Part shown: piece after piece, positions 25,866 to 35,079 of the stretch | Layout: each line of letters begins with the position of its first letter | Numbering within the stretch: position 1 is the first letter of the stretch | NCBI GenBank assembly: GCA_030529825.1 | Contig: JAUMWD010000001.1 | Span: 162,935 to 226,934 of the forward strand | DNA: 64,000 nucleotides | DNA from: Bacillota bacterium | GTDB lineage: Bacteria; Bacillota; Clostridia; Oscillospirales; Oscillospiraceae | Direction: 5' to 3' | The notes under the pieces: model-generated | Database searches by the model: none | What the model was told of the DNA's origin: nothing | Seen by the model: the letters and a program-made list of their open reading frames with translations, nothing else | Made by a program: the position numbers and the translations under genes

Positions 25866-25896
25866 GTTCGCAGATTTAATACGAATGGAACTGATT

Positions 25897-28413
25897 ATGA
25901 AGAAAATCGTGCTGGGTGTGCTCGCCCATGTGGACGCGGGCAAGACCACCTTATCCGAGGCTCTGCTCTACACCTGCGGAAGCATCCGCAAGCTGGGCAG
26001 AGTTGACCACCGAGATACCGCCCTTGACACTCATGAGCTTGAGCGGCAGAGGGGAATAACCATATTTTCGAAGCAGGCACAGCTCAAAACCGAAAAGGCG
26101 GAGCTGTGTCTCCTTGACACGCCGGGACACATGGACTTCTCCACGGAAACGGAGCGTACCCTGCAGGTGCTGGACTATGCGGTGCTTGTAATTTCCGGCA
26201 CTGACGGCGTACAGGCACATACGGAAACTCTGTGGCGCCTGCTTAAAAAGCATGCCGTTCCCACCTTCATATTCGTAACAAAAATGGATATCCCCTGCTG
26301 TGACCGCAGGGCGGTCATGGATGACATCCGCGCCCGCCTTGATGAAAACTGCCTTGAGCTTGAGGACACCGAGGCGGTTGCCGTGTGCGACGAAGCCGCC
26401 CTTGAGCATTACATGGAAAGCGGCAGCCTTTCCGCGGATGATATTTGCAGACTAATAAGCGGGCGAAAGCTTTTCCCCGTGCTTTTCGGCTCCGGTCTTA
26501 AGCTTGAGGGCGTGGACAAACTCATTGAATATCTTGAGGATTATACTCTTGAGTCCCAATATCCCGAGGTCTTCGGCGCAAAGGTCTATAAAATGATGCG
26601 GGATAATCAGAATAACCGTCTCACCTGCATGAAGATAACCGGAGGAAGCCTGAAGATAAAAAGCACTCTCCGCTATCTTGACCGTCAGGGAAATCCCGTG
26701 GAGGAAAAGATAAACGGCATCCGCATTTATTCGGGAACAAGGTTTGAGAGCGTTGACGAGGCCGCGGCAGGCACCGTCTGCGCCGTGCAGGGACTTTCCG
26801 AAACCTATATCGGTCAGGGCCTTGGCTTTGAGGAAAACAGCGATGCTCCCGAGCTTGAGCCTGTGCTTGCCTACCGCGTAAATCTCCCCAAGGGCGCCGA
26901 CCCGCGCACCGCCCTGCAGAAGCTCCGCATTCTTGAGGATGAGGATCCCATGCTCCGCCTTGTGTGGAATGAGCAGCTGCGGGAAATCCGCATTCAGCTC
27001 ATGGGCGAGGTGCAGACGGAGATTCTCCGGGACATCATCAAAGAGCGCTTCGACATGGAGGTCACCATTGACCACGGCGGTATCATGTATCGCGAAACCA
27101 TAAAAGCGCCCGTGGAGGGTGTGGGCCATTTTGAGCCTCTGCGCCATTATGCGGAGGTGCATCTTGCCCTTGAGCCCCTTGAAAGGGGCGCAGGACTTGC
27201 ATTTTGCAGCCATTGCCCCGAGGATGAGCTTGACCGCAATTGGCAGAATCTAATTCTCACCCATCTTTACGAAAAAAAGCATTTGGGCGTCCTCACGGGC
27301 TCACCCGTAACGGATATGAAAATTAGCCTCATCGCAGGCAGAGCCCATGCCAAGCATACCGAGGGCGGTGACTTCCGTCAGGCGGTTTACCGCGCTGTGC
27401 GTCAGGGACTTATGAAGGCGGAAAGTGTTTTGCTTGAGCCCTGGTATTCCTTCCGCATTGAGGTGCCGACGGAAACCGTAGGCCGCGTCATAAGCGATGT
27501 GCGTGCCATGTGCGGAAGCTTTGACACGGACTCCACCCCCGATGGCAGCTCCATTGTGACGGGACTTGCCCCTGTGTCCGAAATGAACGGCTATGCCGCC
27601 CTTCTCATGGGCTTCACCCACGGCAAGGGCAGAATTTCCTGCCGCCTTGATGGCTATTACCCCTGCCATAACGCGGAAAAGGTCATTGCGGAAAAGGAAT
27701 ATAATCCCGAGGCGGATTTGGAAAACACCCCCGATTCCGTGTTCTGCTCCCACGGCGCAGGTGTGAATATAAAGTGGAGCGAGGTTGAAAGCCATATGCA
27801 CATTGACACGGGCTTCGGCAGGGAAAAGGAAGCTGCCCCCGTGTACCGCCCGCGAAATTTCAGCCTTGACGATAAAGAGCTTGAGGCCATCATGGAGCGC
27901 GAATTCGGACCCATTCGCCGCAGAGAATATACAAAACCCGTGAACACGCAAAGCGGCGAATTTCTCGTTGCGCCCACGAAGCGCGAATATCTCATAATTG
28001 ACGGATATAATGTTATTTTCGGCTGGGACGAGCTGAAGGAAATGGCAAGGCACAGCCTTGACGATGCCCGTGAAAAGCTCCTTGATATGCTCCGCAGCTA
28101 CCGCGGCTTTAAGGATTGTGAGCTTGTGCTGGTGTTTGACGGCTACAAGGTGCAGGGCAACCCGGGCGAAAAATTCGACAGCGGCAAGGTGCATATAGTG
28201 TACACAAAGGAAAACGAAACGGGAGATATGTACATCGAAAAGCTGGCAAACGACATAGGAAAAAACTATTCCGTGCGTGTTGTCACCAATGATTCCCTCA
28301 TTCGCCTTTCCGCGTTGCGAAGTGGCGTGCTGCGAATGTCAAGCCATGAATTCATAAACGAGCTGCAATATGTTTTAGAACAGATTTCGGGTTATACAGA
28401 TGGAAAACGATGA
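25897..28413 (+). CDS. TetM-like translational GTPase fused to a YacP/Rae1 NYN nuclease domain
   Basis: The start was set at 25897 (MKKIVLGVLAHVDAGKTT); the longer frame begins before the predicted transcript. Of 838 residues, 1-640 form an EF-G/TetM-type factor: P-loop AHVDAGKTT, switch GITIF, DTPGH, TKMD and domain IV-like RAHAKHTEGGDFRQAVYRAVRQGLM. Residues about 694-838 are a complete NYN domain: YLIIDGYNVIFGWDEL, LVFDGYK, YTKENETGDMYIEKLA and VVTNDSLIR. These match B. subtilis YacP/Rae1, which cuts mRNA in the ribosomal A site. The fusion suggests ribosome rescue or stress cleavage more than tetracycline resistance. It overlaps ylmH. Confidence 0.88.
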   Translation: MKKIVLGVLAHVDAGKTTLSEALLYTCGSIRKLGRVDHRDTALDTHELERQRGITIFSKQAQLKTEKAELCLLDTPGHMDFSTETERTLQVLDYAVLVISGTDGVQAHTETLWRLLKKHAVPTFIFVTKMDIPCCDRRAVMDDIRARLDENCLELEDTEAVAVCDEAALEHYMESGSLSADDICRLISGRKLFPVLFGSGLKLEGVDKLIEYLEDYTLESQYPEVFGAKVYKMMRDNQNNRLTCMKITGGSLKIKSTLRYLDRQGNPVEEKINGIRIYSGTRFESVDEAAAGTVCAVQGLSETYIGQGLGFEENSDAPELEPVLAYRVNLPKGADPRTALQKLRILEDEDPMLRLVWNEQLREIRIQLMGEVQTEILRDIIKERFDMEVTIDHGGIMYRETIKAPVEGVGHFEPLRHYAEVHLALEPLERGAGLAFCSHCPEDELDRNWQNLILTHLYEKKHLGVLTGSPVTDMKISLIAGRAHAKHTEGGDFRQAVYRAVRQGLMKAESVLLEPWYSFRIEVPTETVGRVISDVRAMCGSFDTDSTPDGSSIVTGLAPVSEMNGYAALLMGFTHGKGRISCRLDGYYPCHNAEKVIAEKEYNPEADLENTPDSVFCSHGAGVNIKWSEVESHMHIDTGFGREKEAAPVYRPRNFSLDDKELEAIMEREFGPIRRREYTKPVNTQSGEFLVAPTKREYLIIDGYNVIFGWDELKEMARHSLDDAREKLLDMLRSYRGFKDCELVLVFDGYKVQGNPGEKFDSGKVHIVYTKENETGDMYIEKLANDIGKNYSVRVVTNDSLIRLSALRSGVLRMSSHEFINELQYVLEQISGYTDGKR

Positions 28414-29149
28414 ACTTATAAAACGGGCGGAGGACCTGCGGGCAAGATGCGAAAGGCAGGTCTGCGTCACCCACACGGCATTTCTCACCCCTGCGGAGCA
28501 GTATGCCCTTGAAAAATGGGCAAAATTTACCCCCGATTGCAAAATGCTTCTTTTCGGCGGCCATGAGGAATGTGAGCGCAAGGCGGCCTTCTTCCTGCCC
28601 TTTTACATGGAGAAAGAGGACTTTGACGCCTCGGAGTATATTTCCGTGCTTCGGGCGAAGGCAGGCTTCGGTGAGCCGGGGCATAGGGACTATATGGGGG
28701 CGATTCTCGGCCTGGGCATAAAGCGCGAATGGCTGGGAGATATATGGGTCAAGGGGGAAACGGCGGAAATCTTCTGTCTTCCTTCGGTGGAGCGCCATTT
28801 GCTGGACAGCCTTGATAAGGTGGGAAGATACGGCGTTAAAATGAGCAAGGCGTCACTTAATGAGCTTGAAGCACCGCAGCGCAAGGTAAAGCATGTGACC
28901 TTTTCCGTCAAATCTCTGCGCTTTGATGCCGTCGTTGCAGGAATGTTCAATCTATCCCGCACCGCGGCGGCAGGCTATATCTCCGCAGGCGATGCAAGCC
29001 TCAACTACTCCCAGTGCCTTAAGACCGATGCTCCCGTGCATGAGGGCGATGTCATTTCTCTTCGGGGCTGCGGCAAGGGAATCGTGGGTGCCGAGGGCGG
29101 AAAAAGCAGAAAAGACCGCATTTTCGTAAACGCGGACATTTTTAAATAA
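28400..29149 (+). CDS. ylmH: YlmH-family S4 RNA-binding protein
   Basis: The 249-residue product has the YlmH N-terminal globular part (PAEQYALEKWAKFTPDCKMLLFGGHEECERK), GDIWVKGETAEIFC in the middle, and an S4 domain from about 172 (LRFDAVVAGMFNLSRTAAAGYISAGDASLNY). In Bacillus, YlmH binds ribosomes and overlaps in function with RqcP in quality control of stalled large subunits. The start lies 14 bases inside the upstream TetM-Rae1 gene. This coupling supports a shared role in dealing with stalled translation. The usual division-gene neighbours of ylmH are absent. Confidence 0.88.
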   Translation: MENDELIKRAEDLRARCERQVCVTHTAFLTPAEQYALEKWAKFTPDCKMLLFGGHEECERKAAFFLPFYMEKEDFDASEYISVLRAKAGFGEPGHRDYMGAILGLGIKREWLGDIWVKGETAEIFCLPSVERHLLDSLDKVGRYGVKMSKASLNELEAPQRKVKHVTFSVKSLRFDAVVAGMFNLSRTAAAGYISAGDASLNYSQCLKTDAPVHEGDVISLRGCGKGIVGAEGGKSRKDRIFVNADIFK

Positions 29150-29181
29150 AAAAAGTCCCTGACAGGTGTCAGGGACTTTTG
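29150..29181. terminator. bidirectional terminator
   Basis: The stem AAGTCCCTGAC/GTCAGGGACTT is flanked by A- and T-runs, between ylmH and rny. Confidence 0.82.
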
Positions 29182-29186
29182 ATTTT

Positions 29187-30728
29187 TTACTTTGCGTATT
29201 CAACGGCCTTGGTCTCACGGAGAACGTGAACCTTGATCTGACCGGGATAGGTGAGCTCTTCCTCGATTTTCTTTGCGATATCTCTTGCGAGGAGAACCAT
29301 CTGATCCTCGTTGACCTCTTCGGGCTTGACCATGACGCGAATTTCGCGGCCTGCCTGAATTGCATAGCTGCCTGCGATACCGGGGAAGCTCTTGGAGATT
29401 TCCTCAAGCTTTTCAAGGCGCTTGACATAGTTTTCAATGTTCTCGCGTCTTGCACCGGGACGGGATGCGCTGATTGCATCGGCGGCCTGAACGATGCAGG
29501 CAACCAGAGTGCGGGGCTCAACATCGCCGTGGTGTGCCTCGATTGCGTGGATGACGGCTTCGTTTTCGCGGTACTTCTTTGCAACGTCAACACCGATGGT
29601 GACATGGCTGCCCTCGACCTCGTGGTCAATGGACTTGCCGATATCGTGCAGGAGACCTGCGCGCTTTGCGGTGTTCACATCGGCACCCAGCTCTGCGGCG
29701 ATAAGGCCGGCAATGTGGGAAACCTCGATGGAGTGCTGCAGCACATTCTGACCGTAGCTGGTACGGTACTTCATGCGGCCCAGGAGCTTTACGATCTCCT
29801 GATTTACGCCGTGGATGTTGGTTTCAAAGACAGCTCTTTCGCCCTCAGACTTGATGGTGGCGTTAACTTCCTTCTGTGCCTTGGCGTACATCTCTTCGAT
29901 GCGTGCGGGGTGGATTCTGCCGTCGGCAATGAGCTTTTCCAGAGTGAGACGGGCAACCTCGCGGCGCACGGGGTCAAAGCTGGAAACGGTGATTGCCTCG
30001 GGTGTGTCATCAATAATGAGGTCGCAGCCGGTGAGAGTTTCAATGCTGCGGATGTTGCGGCCCTCGCGGCCGATGATGCGGCCCTTCATCTCGTCGTTGG
30101 GGAGAGGTACGACGGAGACGGTGACTTCGCTTGCATGGTCGGCGGCACAGCGCTGGATGGCGGTGACAATGATTTCTCTTGCTCTGTCCTCTGCCTCTTC
30201 CTTGTACTGTGTCTCGATTTCCTTGACCTTAACGGCCATTTCATGGGTTACTTCGTCCTTAAGGGCATTGATGAGGTAAGCCTTTGCTTCCTCTGCGGTG
30301 TAGCCGGAGACCTTTTCCAGCATCTCCAGCTGGCTCTTCTTGATAAGTGCGATTTCCTCCTGCTGGGTTTCAATCGCGGCTATCTTCTGGTTCAGGGTTT
30401 CGGTTTTGCGTTCGAGGGAATCAGTCTTGCGGTCAAGATTTTCTTCCTTCTGCTGCAGGCGTCTTTCCTGCTTCTGCAGCTCGGCACGGCGTGCCTTTTC
30501 CTCGCGCTCATACTCCGCGCGACTTTTGTGTATTTCTTCTTTTGCTTCGACGAGAGCTTCTCTCTTCTTGCTCTCGGCGCTCTTTATGGCGTCGTTAATT
30601 ATTCGTTTTTCTTCTTCTCTTGCTTTTTTAAGAACTCCTTCAGCGCTTTTTTCACTGCGCAGGATGCTTATAACAAATCCGATTACGAATGCAACAACAA
30701 TCAGAACGATTGATAACCATAATTCCAT
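29187..30728 (-). CDS. rny: ribonuclease Y
   Basis: The 513-residue enzyme has an N-terminal TM anchor ([21 protein letters not shown]) and a long coiled coil (about 30-190). The KH domain follows with [29 protein letters not shown], and the HD nuclease domain with [14 protein letters not shown] and EAHHGDV. RNase Y starts bulk mRNA decay at the membrane of Firmicutes. I chose the ATG at 30728, eleven bases after GGAGG; an upstream GTG overlaps the ribosome-binding site. It is convergent with the TetM-Rae1/ylmH pair, so this locus groups RNA-decay and ribosome-linked functions. Confidence 0.95.
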   Translation of the reverse strand: MELWLSIVLIVVAFVIGFVISILRSEKSAEGVLKKAREEEKRIINDAIKSAESKKREALVEAKEEIHKSRAEYEREEKARRAELQKQERRLQQKEENLDRKTDSLERKTETLNQKIAAIETQQEEIALIKKSQLEMLEKVSGYTAEEAKAYLINALKDEVTHEMAVKVKEIETQYKEEAEDRAREIIVTAIQRCAADHASEVTVSVVPLPNDEMKGRIIGREGRNIRSIETLTGCDLIIDDTPEAITVSSFDPVRREVARLTLEKLIADGRIHPARIEEMYAKAQKEVNATIKSEGERAVFETNIHGVNQEIVKLLGRMKYRTSYGQNVLQHSIEVSHIAGLIAAELGADVNTAKRAGLLHDIGKSIDHEVEGSHVTIGVDVAKKYRENEAVIHAIEAHHGDVEPRTLVACIVQAADAISASRPGARRENIENYVKRLEKLEEISKSFPGIAGSYAIQAGREIRVMVKPEEVNEDQMVLLARDIAKKIEEELTYPGQIKVHVLRETKAVEYAK

Positions 30729-31049
30729 AGAAGTAAACACACCTCCATTCTTTAAGAATTTTGTGGTGGTTTTCTGTGCTGGGTTTTGCTGTGGCTTGCT
30801 GTGATATTAAATTAATCTAGCGAAAGACAGACCATCAAGCGTATCTGTCCGAAAAATTGTAACTAATATTCAAACGGTGCCTCCCCGGGCATCGTAAATA
30901 TTATCCGATTTATTTTAGCCCGAATGCGGAGTTATGTCAAGTGTTTATACAATAATATATTAAATAATATTAAATATTTGTATGGGCTTTCCGGCCTTGT
31001 AGACAGGCCGATGAAAATCGGGTATAATCAAGGGGAGGTGATTATACCC
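30729..31049. other. divergent promoter region of rny and the PMT-like gene
   Basis: This AT-rich gap shows no gene. It holds a weak hairpin at 30823-30849 (GACAGA/TCTGTC) and a TAGACA-17-TATAAT pair (31000-31028) reading rightward, whose start would fall very near the next ribosome-binding site. Confidence 0.4.
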
Positions 31050-32792
31050 TTGAATTCACTTACCTATATTTTTCCGGCAGTAACTTTGCTGCTGATAGTT
31101 TTGTTTTATTTCGGAATGCCGTCTTTGAAAAAAACGGAGCTTGAGTCCCCGGAGGAGAAGAGCTTCTGCCGCCTGGACTGCATTTTGCTTGCCCTTATTG
31201 TAGTTTTATACTCTGCCGTGGCTTTTTATAATCTCGGTGACACGAAGGCGCCCCAGAGCTTTTGCCGTTTTCAGAGTAATGACAGCGTCACCGTGGATCT
31301 GGAGGAGGAGACCTCGGTAAATGAAATTCTCTTTTACTCGGGGCTGAACACCGGCAAATGTGTGGTTGAATACTCCCACGACGGGGAGTTCTTCTATGCC
31401 GTTGGCTGTATGGACCAGAAATATTCCGCCCTGCTTAAGTGGAACAGCGTGGAATTCATGGACGGCATGGACAGCGAAACCCGCTATATCCGTATCACCT
31501 CGGACTCCGACCTGTATATAGGCGAGCTGTCCATACGCACGGCAAAGGGCGTTGCGGTAGGTGAGGGCGAGCTTTTCGATGAGCAGGAGCTTGTACCCGA
31601 CTATATGACCTATCTCAACAGCAGCTATTTTGACGAAATCTACCACGCCCGAACCGCCTATGAGAATATTGAGGGCATATATCCCTATGAGATTTCCCAT
31701 CCCCCCTTGGGCAAGCTGATTATTGCCGCAGGCATTGAGCTTTTCGGCATGACACCCTTCGGCTGGCGCTTTTCGGGAACACTTTTCGGCGTTCTCATGC
31801 TGCCCGTTCTGTTTGTGCTTCTGAAGAAAATGTTCGGCGGCACGGCGGTGCCCGTCTGCGGCACGGCAATTCTTGCCGCGGACTTCATGCACTTTATCCA
31901 GACACGAATTGCCACCATTGATACCTATGCCGTGTTTTTCATTCTGCTGATGTACCTTTTTATGTATCTGTATGTCACAGGAGGAAGATTGAGAGACCTT
32001 GCCCTTTCGGGCATCTTCTTCGGCATAGGCGCCGCCTGCAAATGGACCTGCTTCTATGCAGGGGCAGGCCTTGCGGTCATATGGCTTCTGTATTGCCTCC
32101 GCAATTTTGACATCAAGAAGTACATTAAGAACTGTCTGTTCTGTCTTGCCTTCTTTGTTATCGTTCCCGCTATTATCTACTATGTAAGCTACTTCCCCTA
32201 CGGTCAGGCCAGTGGCATGAGTGGCGTGGGAATGTTCTTTACAAAGGACTATGCCGATATCGTGTTGGGTAACCAGCAGTTCATGTTCAGCTACCATTCG
32301 GGCGTGCATTCGGAGCATCCCTATTCCTCCCGATGGTATCAGTGGGTGCTTAACATCCGGCCCATTCTCTACTATCTTCAGTACTACACCGACGGAAAGC
32401 GATCCTCCTTCGGCGCGTTTCTCAATCCCGTGCTGTGCTACGGCGGACTGGCAGCGATTTTCGTTAATGCCTATCTTGCCCTGTTTCGCAAGGACAGAAC
32501 GGCGGAATTCATCGTTATCGGCTATCTTGCCCAGCTTCTGCCCTGGGTGTTCATTACCCGCACCACCTTTGAGTATCACTATTTCCCCGCATCGGTGTTC
32601 CTGCTTTTAGCCATATGCAGAGTGTTCTCTCTTATGAAGAATAACCGCAAGGACTGGCGCGTCAGCGTTTACGGCCTTACGGGAATGGCCGTGGTGCTGT
32701 TTGCACTGTTCTACCCCGTGCTTTCGGGAAAGCTGGTGGACAGCAGTCTGGCGAGCACTCTTCTTAAATGGATGCCCTCGTGGCCGTTTTAA
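31050..32792 (+). CDS. PMT-like glycosyltransferase (GT39/GT-C membrane family)
   Basis: The likely start is TTG at 31050, nine bases after GGGGAGGTG; upstream in-frame codons lack a ribosome-binding site. The 580-residue product has about ten TM segments. After helix 2, a roughly 100-residue periplasmic beta domain precedes YFDEIYHARTAYE (about 193-205), carrying the acidic DE pair of protein O-mannosyltransferases, then HPPLGK. It probably uses a polyprenyl-phosphate sugar to glycosylate proteins or wall polymers outside the membrane. Acceptor unknown. It lies upstream of rpiB with no terminator between them. Confidence 0.8.
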   Translation: MNSLTYIFPAVTLLLIVLFYFGMPSLKKTELESPEEKSFCRLDCILLALIVVLYSAVAFYNLGDTKAPQSFCRFQSNDSVTVDLEEETSVNEILFYSGLNTGKCVVEYSHDGEFFYAVGCMDQKYSALLKWNSVEFMDGMDSETRYIRITSDSDLYIGELSIRTAKGVAVGEGELFDEQELVPDYMTYLNSSYFDEIYHARTAYENIEGIYPYEISHPPLGKLIIAAGIELFGMTPFGWRFSGTLFGVLMLPVLFVLLKKMFGGTAVPVCGTAILAADFMHFIQTRIATIDTYAVFFILLMYLFMYLYVTGGRLRDLALSGIFFGIGAACKWTCFYAGAGLAVIWLLYCLRNFDIKKYIKNCLFCLAFFVIVPAIIYYVSYFPYGQASGMSGVGMFFTKDYADIVLGNQQFMFSYHSGVHSEHPYSSRWYQWVLNIRPILYYLQYYTDGKRSSFGAFLNPVLCYGGLAAIFVNAYLALFRKDRTAEFIVIGYLAQLLPWVFITRTTFEYHYFPASVFLLLAICRVFSLMKNNRKDWRVSVYGLTGMAVVLFALFYPVLSGKLVDSSLASTLLKWMPSWPF

Positions 32793-32858
32793 GACTTGAT
32801 ATAATTGCCGATTCGTGAGATAATTAATAGAAATACTTTTTTTTGGAGGATTTTTCCC

Positions 32859-33287
32859 ATGATTGCACTTGGCTCTGACCACGGCGGCTTCGCCCTTAAG
32901 CAGGAGGTTATTAAGCACCTGGAGGCAAGAGGCCTTGAATACAAGGATTACGGCACCTATTCCGATGCCAGCTGTGACTACCCCATTTACGGCAAGGCAG
33001 TTGCCCACGCGGTTGCCGACGGCGTTTGTGATAAGGGCATTATCATTTGCGGCACAGGCATAGGCATTTCCATTACCGCAAATAAGGTTCCCGGCATCCG
33101 CGCCGCACTCTGCGGCGATTGCTTCTCCGCCGAGGCAACCCGTCTCCATAACGATGCTAATATTCTTGCCATGGGCGCCCGTGTAGTAGGCCCAGGCCTT
33201 GCCCTGAAGATCGTAGACACCTTCCTTGACACACCCTTCTCCAATGACGAGCGCCATGTTCGCCGTATAAACCTTATTGAGGACTGA
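32859..33287 (+). CDS. rpiB: ribose 5-phosphate isomerase B
   Basis: The 142-residue protein begins MIALGSDHGGFALK and has DYPIYGKAVAHAV, GIIICGTGIGISITANK (catalytic cysteine) and LHNDANILAMGARVVG, all diagnostic of RpiB/LacAB. It interconverts ribose 5-phosphate and ribulose 5-phosphate. ATG at 32859 has TGGAGGA seven bases upstream; a longer frame from 32805 lacks support. It ends six bases before the next gene. Confidence 0.93.
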   Translation: MIALGSDHGGFALKQEVIKHLEARGLEYKDYGTYSDASCDYPIYGKAVAHAVADGVCDKGIIICGTGIGISITANKVPGIRAALCGDCFSAEATRLHNDANILAMGARVVGPGLALKIVDTFLDTPFSNDERHVRRINLIED

Positions 33288-33292
33288 TTTCT

Positions 33293-34417
33293 TTGCCTAA
33301 GAACAATTCGGAGTTCTATCCCGGAAAAAAGCAGAAAAAGCGCAGACCTGCGTTTATAATTTCTCTCGTTGTGCTGACGCTGCTTGCTCTGATGCTTCTG
33401 CTTTTCTACGGACTACAAAAGTATATAGTTATAACCAATGACGGTCTGCATCTTGATATCCCCATGCTTTCCGACGGAAAGTCCCACATCGTAATCAATG
33501 ATGAGGGAGAATCGGTGAAAGTCTATGACCCTGTGGACATTGAGCTTGTAGTGGGTGAGGCCGACTATGAGAATGTAGCAGCCACCGCGGGAAAGGACCT
33601 TGAGACCGAGGTGAAGGCGGATTACATTTCCGCAGGCTATGCCACCGCCGATAACATCCGCAATACGGCGGCTGCAATGCAGTACGGCAATGCTCTTGTC
33701 ATTGAGGTCAAGCCTGCCTCGGGTATGCTGGTTTACAATTCTCAGGTTGACTTTGCTCTTGCCTACGGCACCTCGGGAAGTCTTGACCTTGCCTCTGTGG
33801 TAAGCGAGCTCAAGGGCGGCGAAAAGGAAATCTACCTTGTGGCGGAAATCTGCTGTCTGAATGACAGCACCGTGCCGGACCGCTATCCCGGCGTATCACT
33901 GAAAACCTCCGACGGAGAGAATTACACCGACGGCAGCGGCGGCTGGATTGATCCCTACAGCGCAGAATACCGCAAGTACATTGTGGATTTGTGCAAGGAG
34001 CTTTCCGATATGGGCTTTGACGAGATTTGCCTCAACGGCTTGAGACATCCCGTGTCAGAGGGAACGACCTTCCTGTATCCCGGCACATCAAATGCCAATG
34101 CCACACCCATAACCGCTTGCTCGGGCTTTGCCCTCAGCATTACCCGCAGTCTGAAGAATCTTGACGCCAATGTGTCCGTGCGGCTTAACAGTGAAACGGC
34201 CTTCGGCAGCGGTGAGGATGCCGCAATGGGCCAGAATGCGGAGCTGTTCTTTAAGATTTTTGACCGCGTTTACTATTATGTTGATGTCGCCGCGGCGGCA
34301 GAAGCCCTTGAAAGTGCGGAAAACTATGTGGAGCTGGGCGATGTGAATCTGCGCTTTGTTCCCGTATGCTACGGAGCTACTCCCGAAACCGCCTGCTGGG
34401 TGTTCATGCAGGGATAA
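33293..34417 (+). CDS. membrane-anchored putative glycoside hydrolase-like protein (DUF4015-type)
   Basis: A TTG start nine bases after TGAGGA fits the spacing from rpiB. The 374-residue protein has a basic N-terminus, one TM anchor (about 22-42) and an extracellular barrel-like domain. GNALVIEVKPASGMLVYNSQ, GGWIDPYSAEYRKYIVDLCKELSDMGFDEICLNG and a late RFVPVCYG resemble the DUF4015 group of putative glycosidases. DEICLNG occupies the expected active-site strand, where relatives often have an acidic residue. Function is inferred from fold only. A terminator follows. Confidence 0.6.
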   Translation: MPKNNSEFYPGKKQKKRRPAFIISLVVLTLLALMLLLFYGLQKYIVITNDGLHLDIPMLSDGKSHIVINDEGESVKVYDPVDIELVVGEADYENVAATAGKDLETEVKADYISAGYATADNIRNTAAAMQYGNALVIEVKPASGMLVYNSQVDFALAYGTSGSLDLASVVSELKGGEKEIYLVAEICCLNDSTVPDRYPGVSLKTSDGENYTDGSGGWIDPYSAEYRKYIVDLCKELSDMGFDEICLNGLRHPVSEGTTFLYPGTSNANATPITACSGFALSITRSLKNLDANVSVRLNSETAFGSGEDAAMGQNAELFFKIFDRVYYYVDVAAAAEALESAENYVELGDVNLRFVPVCYGATPETACWVFMQG

Positions 34418-34427
34418 AATGAATACA

Positions 34428-34463
34428 AAAGAGGCTTTTGGAAAATCCAAAAGCCTCTTTTTT
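34428..34463. terminator. terminator after the DUF4015-like gene
   Basis: The stem AAAGAGGCTTTTGG pairs with CCAAAAGCCTCTTT, followed by a T-run. Confidence 0.82.
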
Positions 34464-34465
34464 CT

Positions 34466-34497
34466 AAAATAAAACCCCGGCAGAGAGCCTGCCGGGG
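34466..34497 (-). terminator. terminator of the putative 6S RNA
   Basis: On the minus strand the stem CCCCGGCAG/CTGCCGGGG ends in TTTTATTTT. It is convergent with and adjacent to the previous terminator. Confidence 0.8.
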
Positions 34498-34735
34498 AAA
34501 TCCCGCGAATGCCGTTGGGGCCCGATTATAACCTGCACGATTGGGCAGGTGGGTTGCCTCAGTTCTGTTTCGCTGCTTCCAACATCCGGCACAAGCCGGG
34601 AGGCCTGCAATCCGCAGACTCATATCGGCATCCCTTATAAGAGATGTGGGTTTAACGGGCCTTAAGCCACTTGAGTGACACCACGCACAACGCAGGATTT
34701 ATCTTTTTGTTACATACTATGCTGCGGGGCTGAAA
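34475..34735 (-). ncRNA. ssrS: structured small RNA, probably 6S RNA
   Basis: The 260-base non-coding stretch reads, on the minus strand, as a rod-like RNA ending in a strong terminator. TCCTGCG pairs with CGCGGGA and GGCCCG with CGGGCC. Internal hairpins include CACTCAAGTG, CCGGCTTGTGCCGG and CCTGC...GCAGG. The phrases GGATGCCGATATGAGTC and ACTGAGGCAACCCACCTG resemble, from memory, Clostridia 6S RNA, which sequesters the housekeeping RNA polymerase. The 5' end is not fixed and the RNA could be cut from the DUF1292 transcript. SRP RNA, tmRNA and RNase P do not fit. Confidence 0.6.
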
Positions 34736-34736
34736 C

Positions 34737-35021
34737 TTATTCTTCCTCTTCGTCGTCAAAAAGAAGAACTGCAAAATGCTCGTAGACATCCTGAAGCTTG
34801 TCGTCGTCATCAATGCTCTCGAAAAGCTCGTCGCCGTTTTCGTCGGGAACGATGCGGAGAATGATGATGCCGTAGTCGGGATCGTCTTCTGCAATGTCGG
34901 TGGGCAGGAAGGCTGCATAGCTTTCACCGTTGTAGTCCATGGTGTCCAGCAGCTCCAGCTCAAACTCGTTGCCGTCGTCGTCTATAATAGTGATGAAATC
35001 ATTGCCGAAATCTTCGCTCAT
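34737..35021 (-). CDS. DUF1292-family acidic protein (YrzB-like)
   Basis: The 94-residue protein is very acidic and shows the DUF1292 pattern: FITIIDDDGNEFELELLDTMDYNGESYAAFLP and YGIIILRIVPDENGDELFESIDDDDKL. GGAGG is eight bases before the ATG at 35021; an upstream ATG in a longer frame is not needed. YrzB-like proteins of Firmicutes commonly sit near yrrK and alaS; that context is missing here. Function unknown. Confidence 0.85.
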   Translation of the reverse strand: MSEDFGNDFITIIDDDGNEFELELLDTMDYNGESYAAFLPTDIAEDDPDYGIIILRIVPDENGDELFESIDDDDKLQDVYEHFAVLLFDDEEEE

Positions 35022-35079
35022 GTTTTTTTCCTCCTGTTGTAGGTTTTCAAGCACATTTTAAACCATGAGCGCATATAAA

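Noticed and set aside
25897-28413. Tetracycline-resistance gene (tetM/tetW)
   Set aside because: The protein is only TetM-like, carries a fused NYN nuclease domain and lies in a chromosomal RNA-processing context, so resistance is not a safe call.
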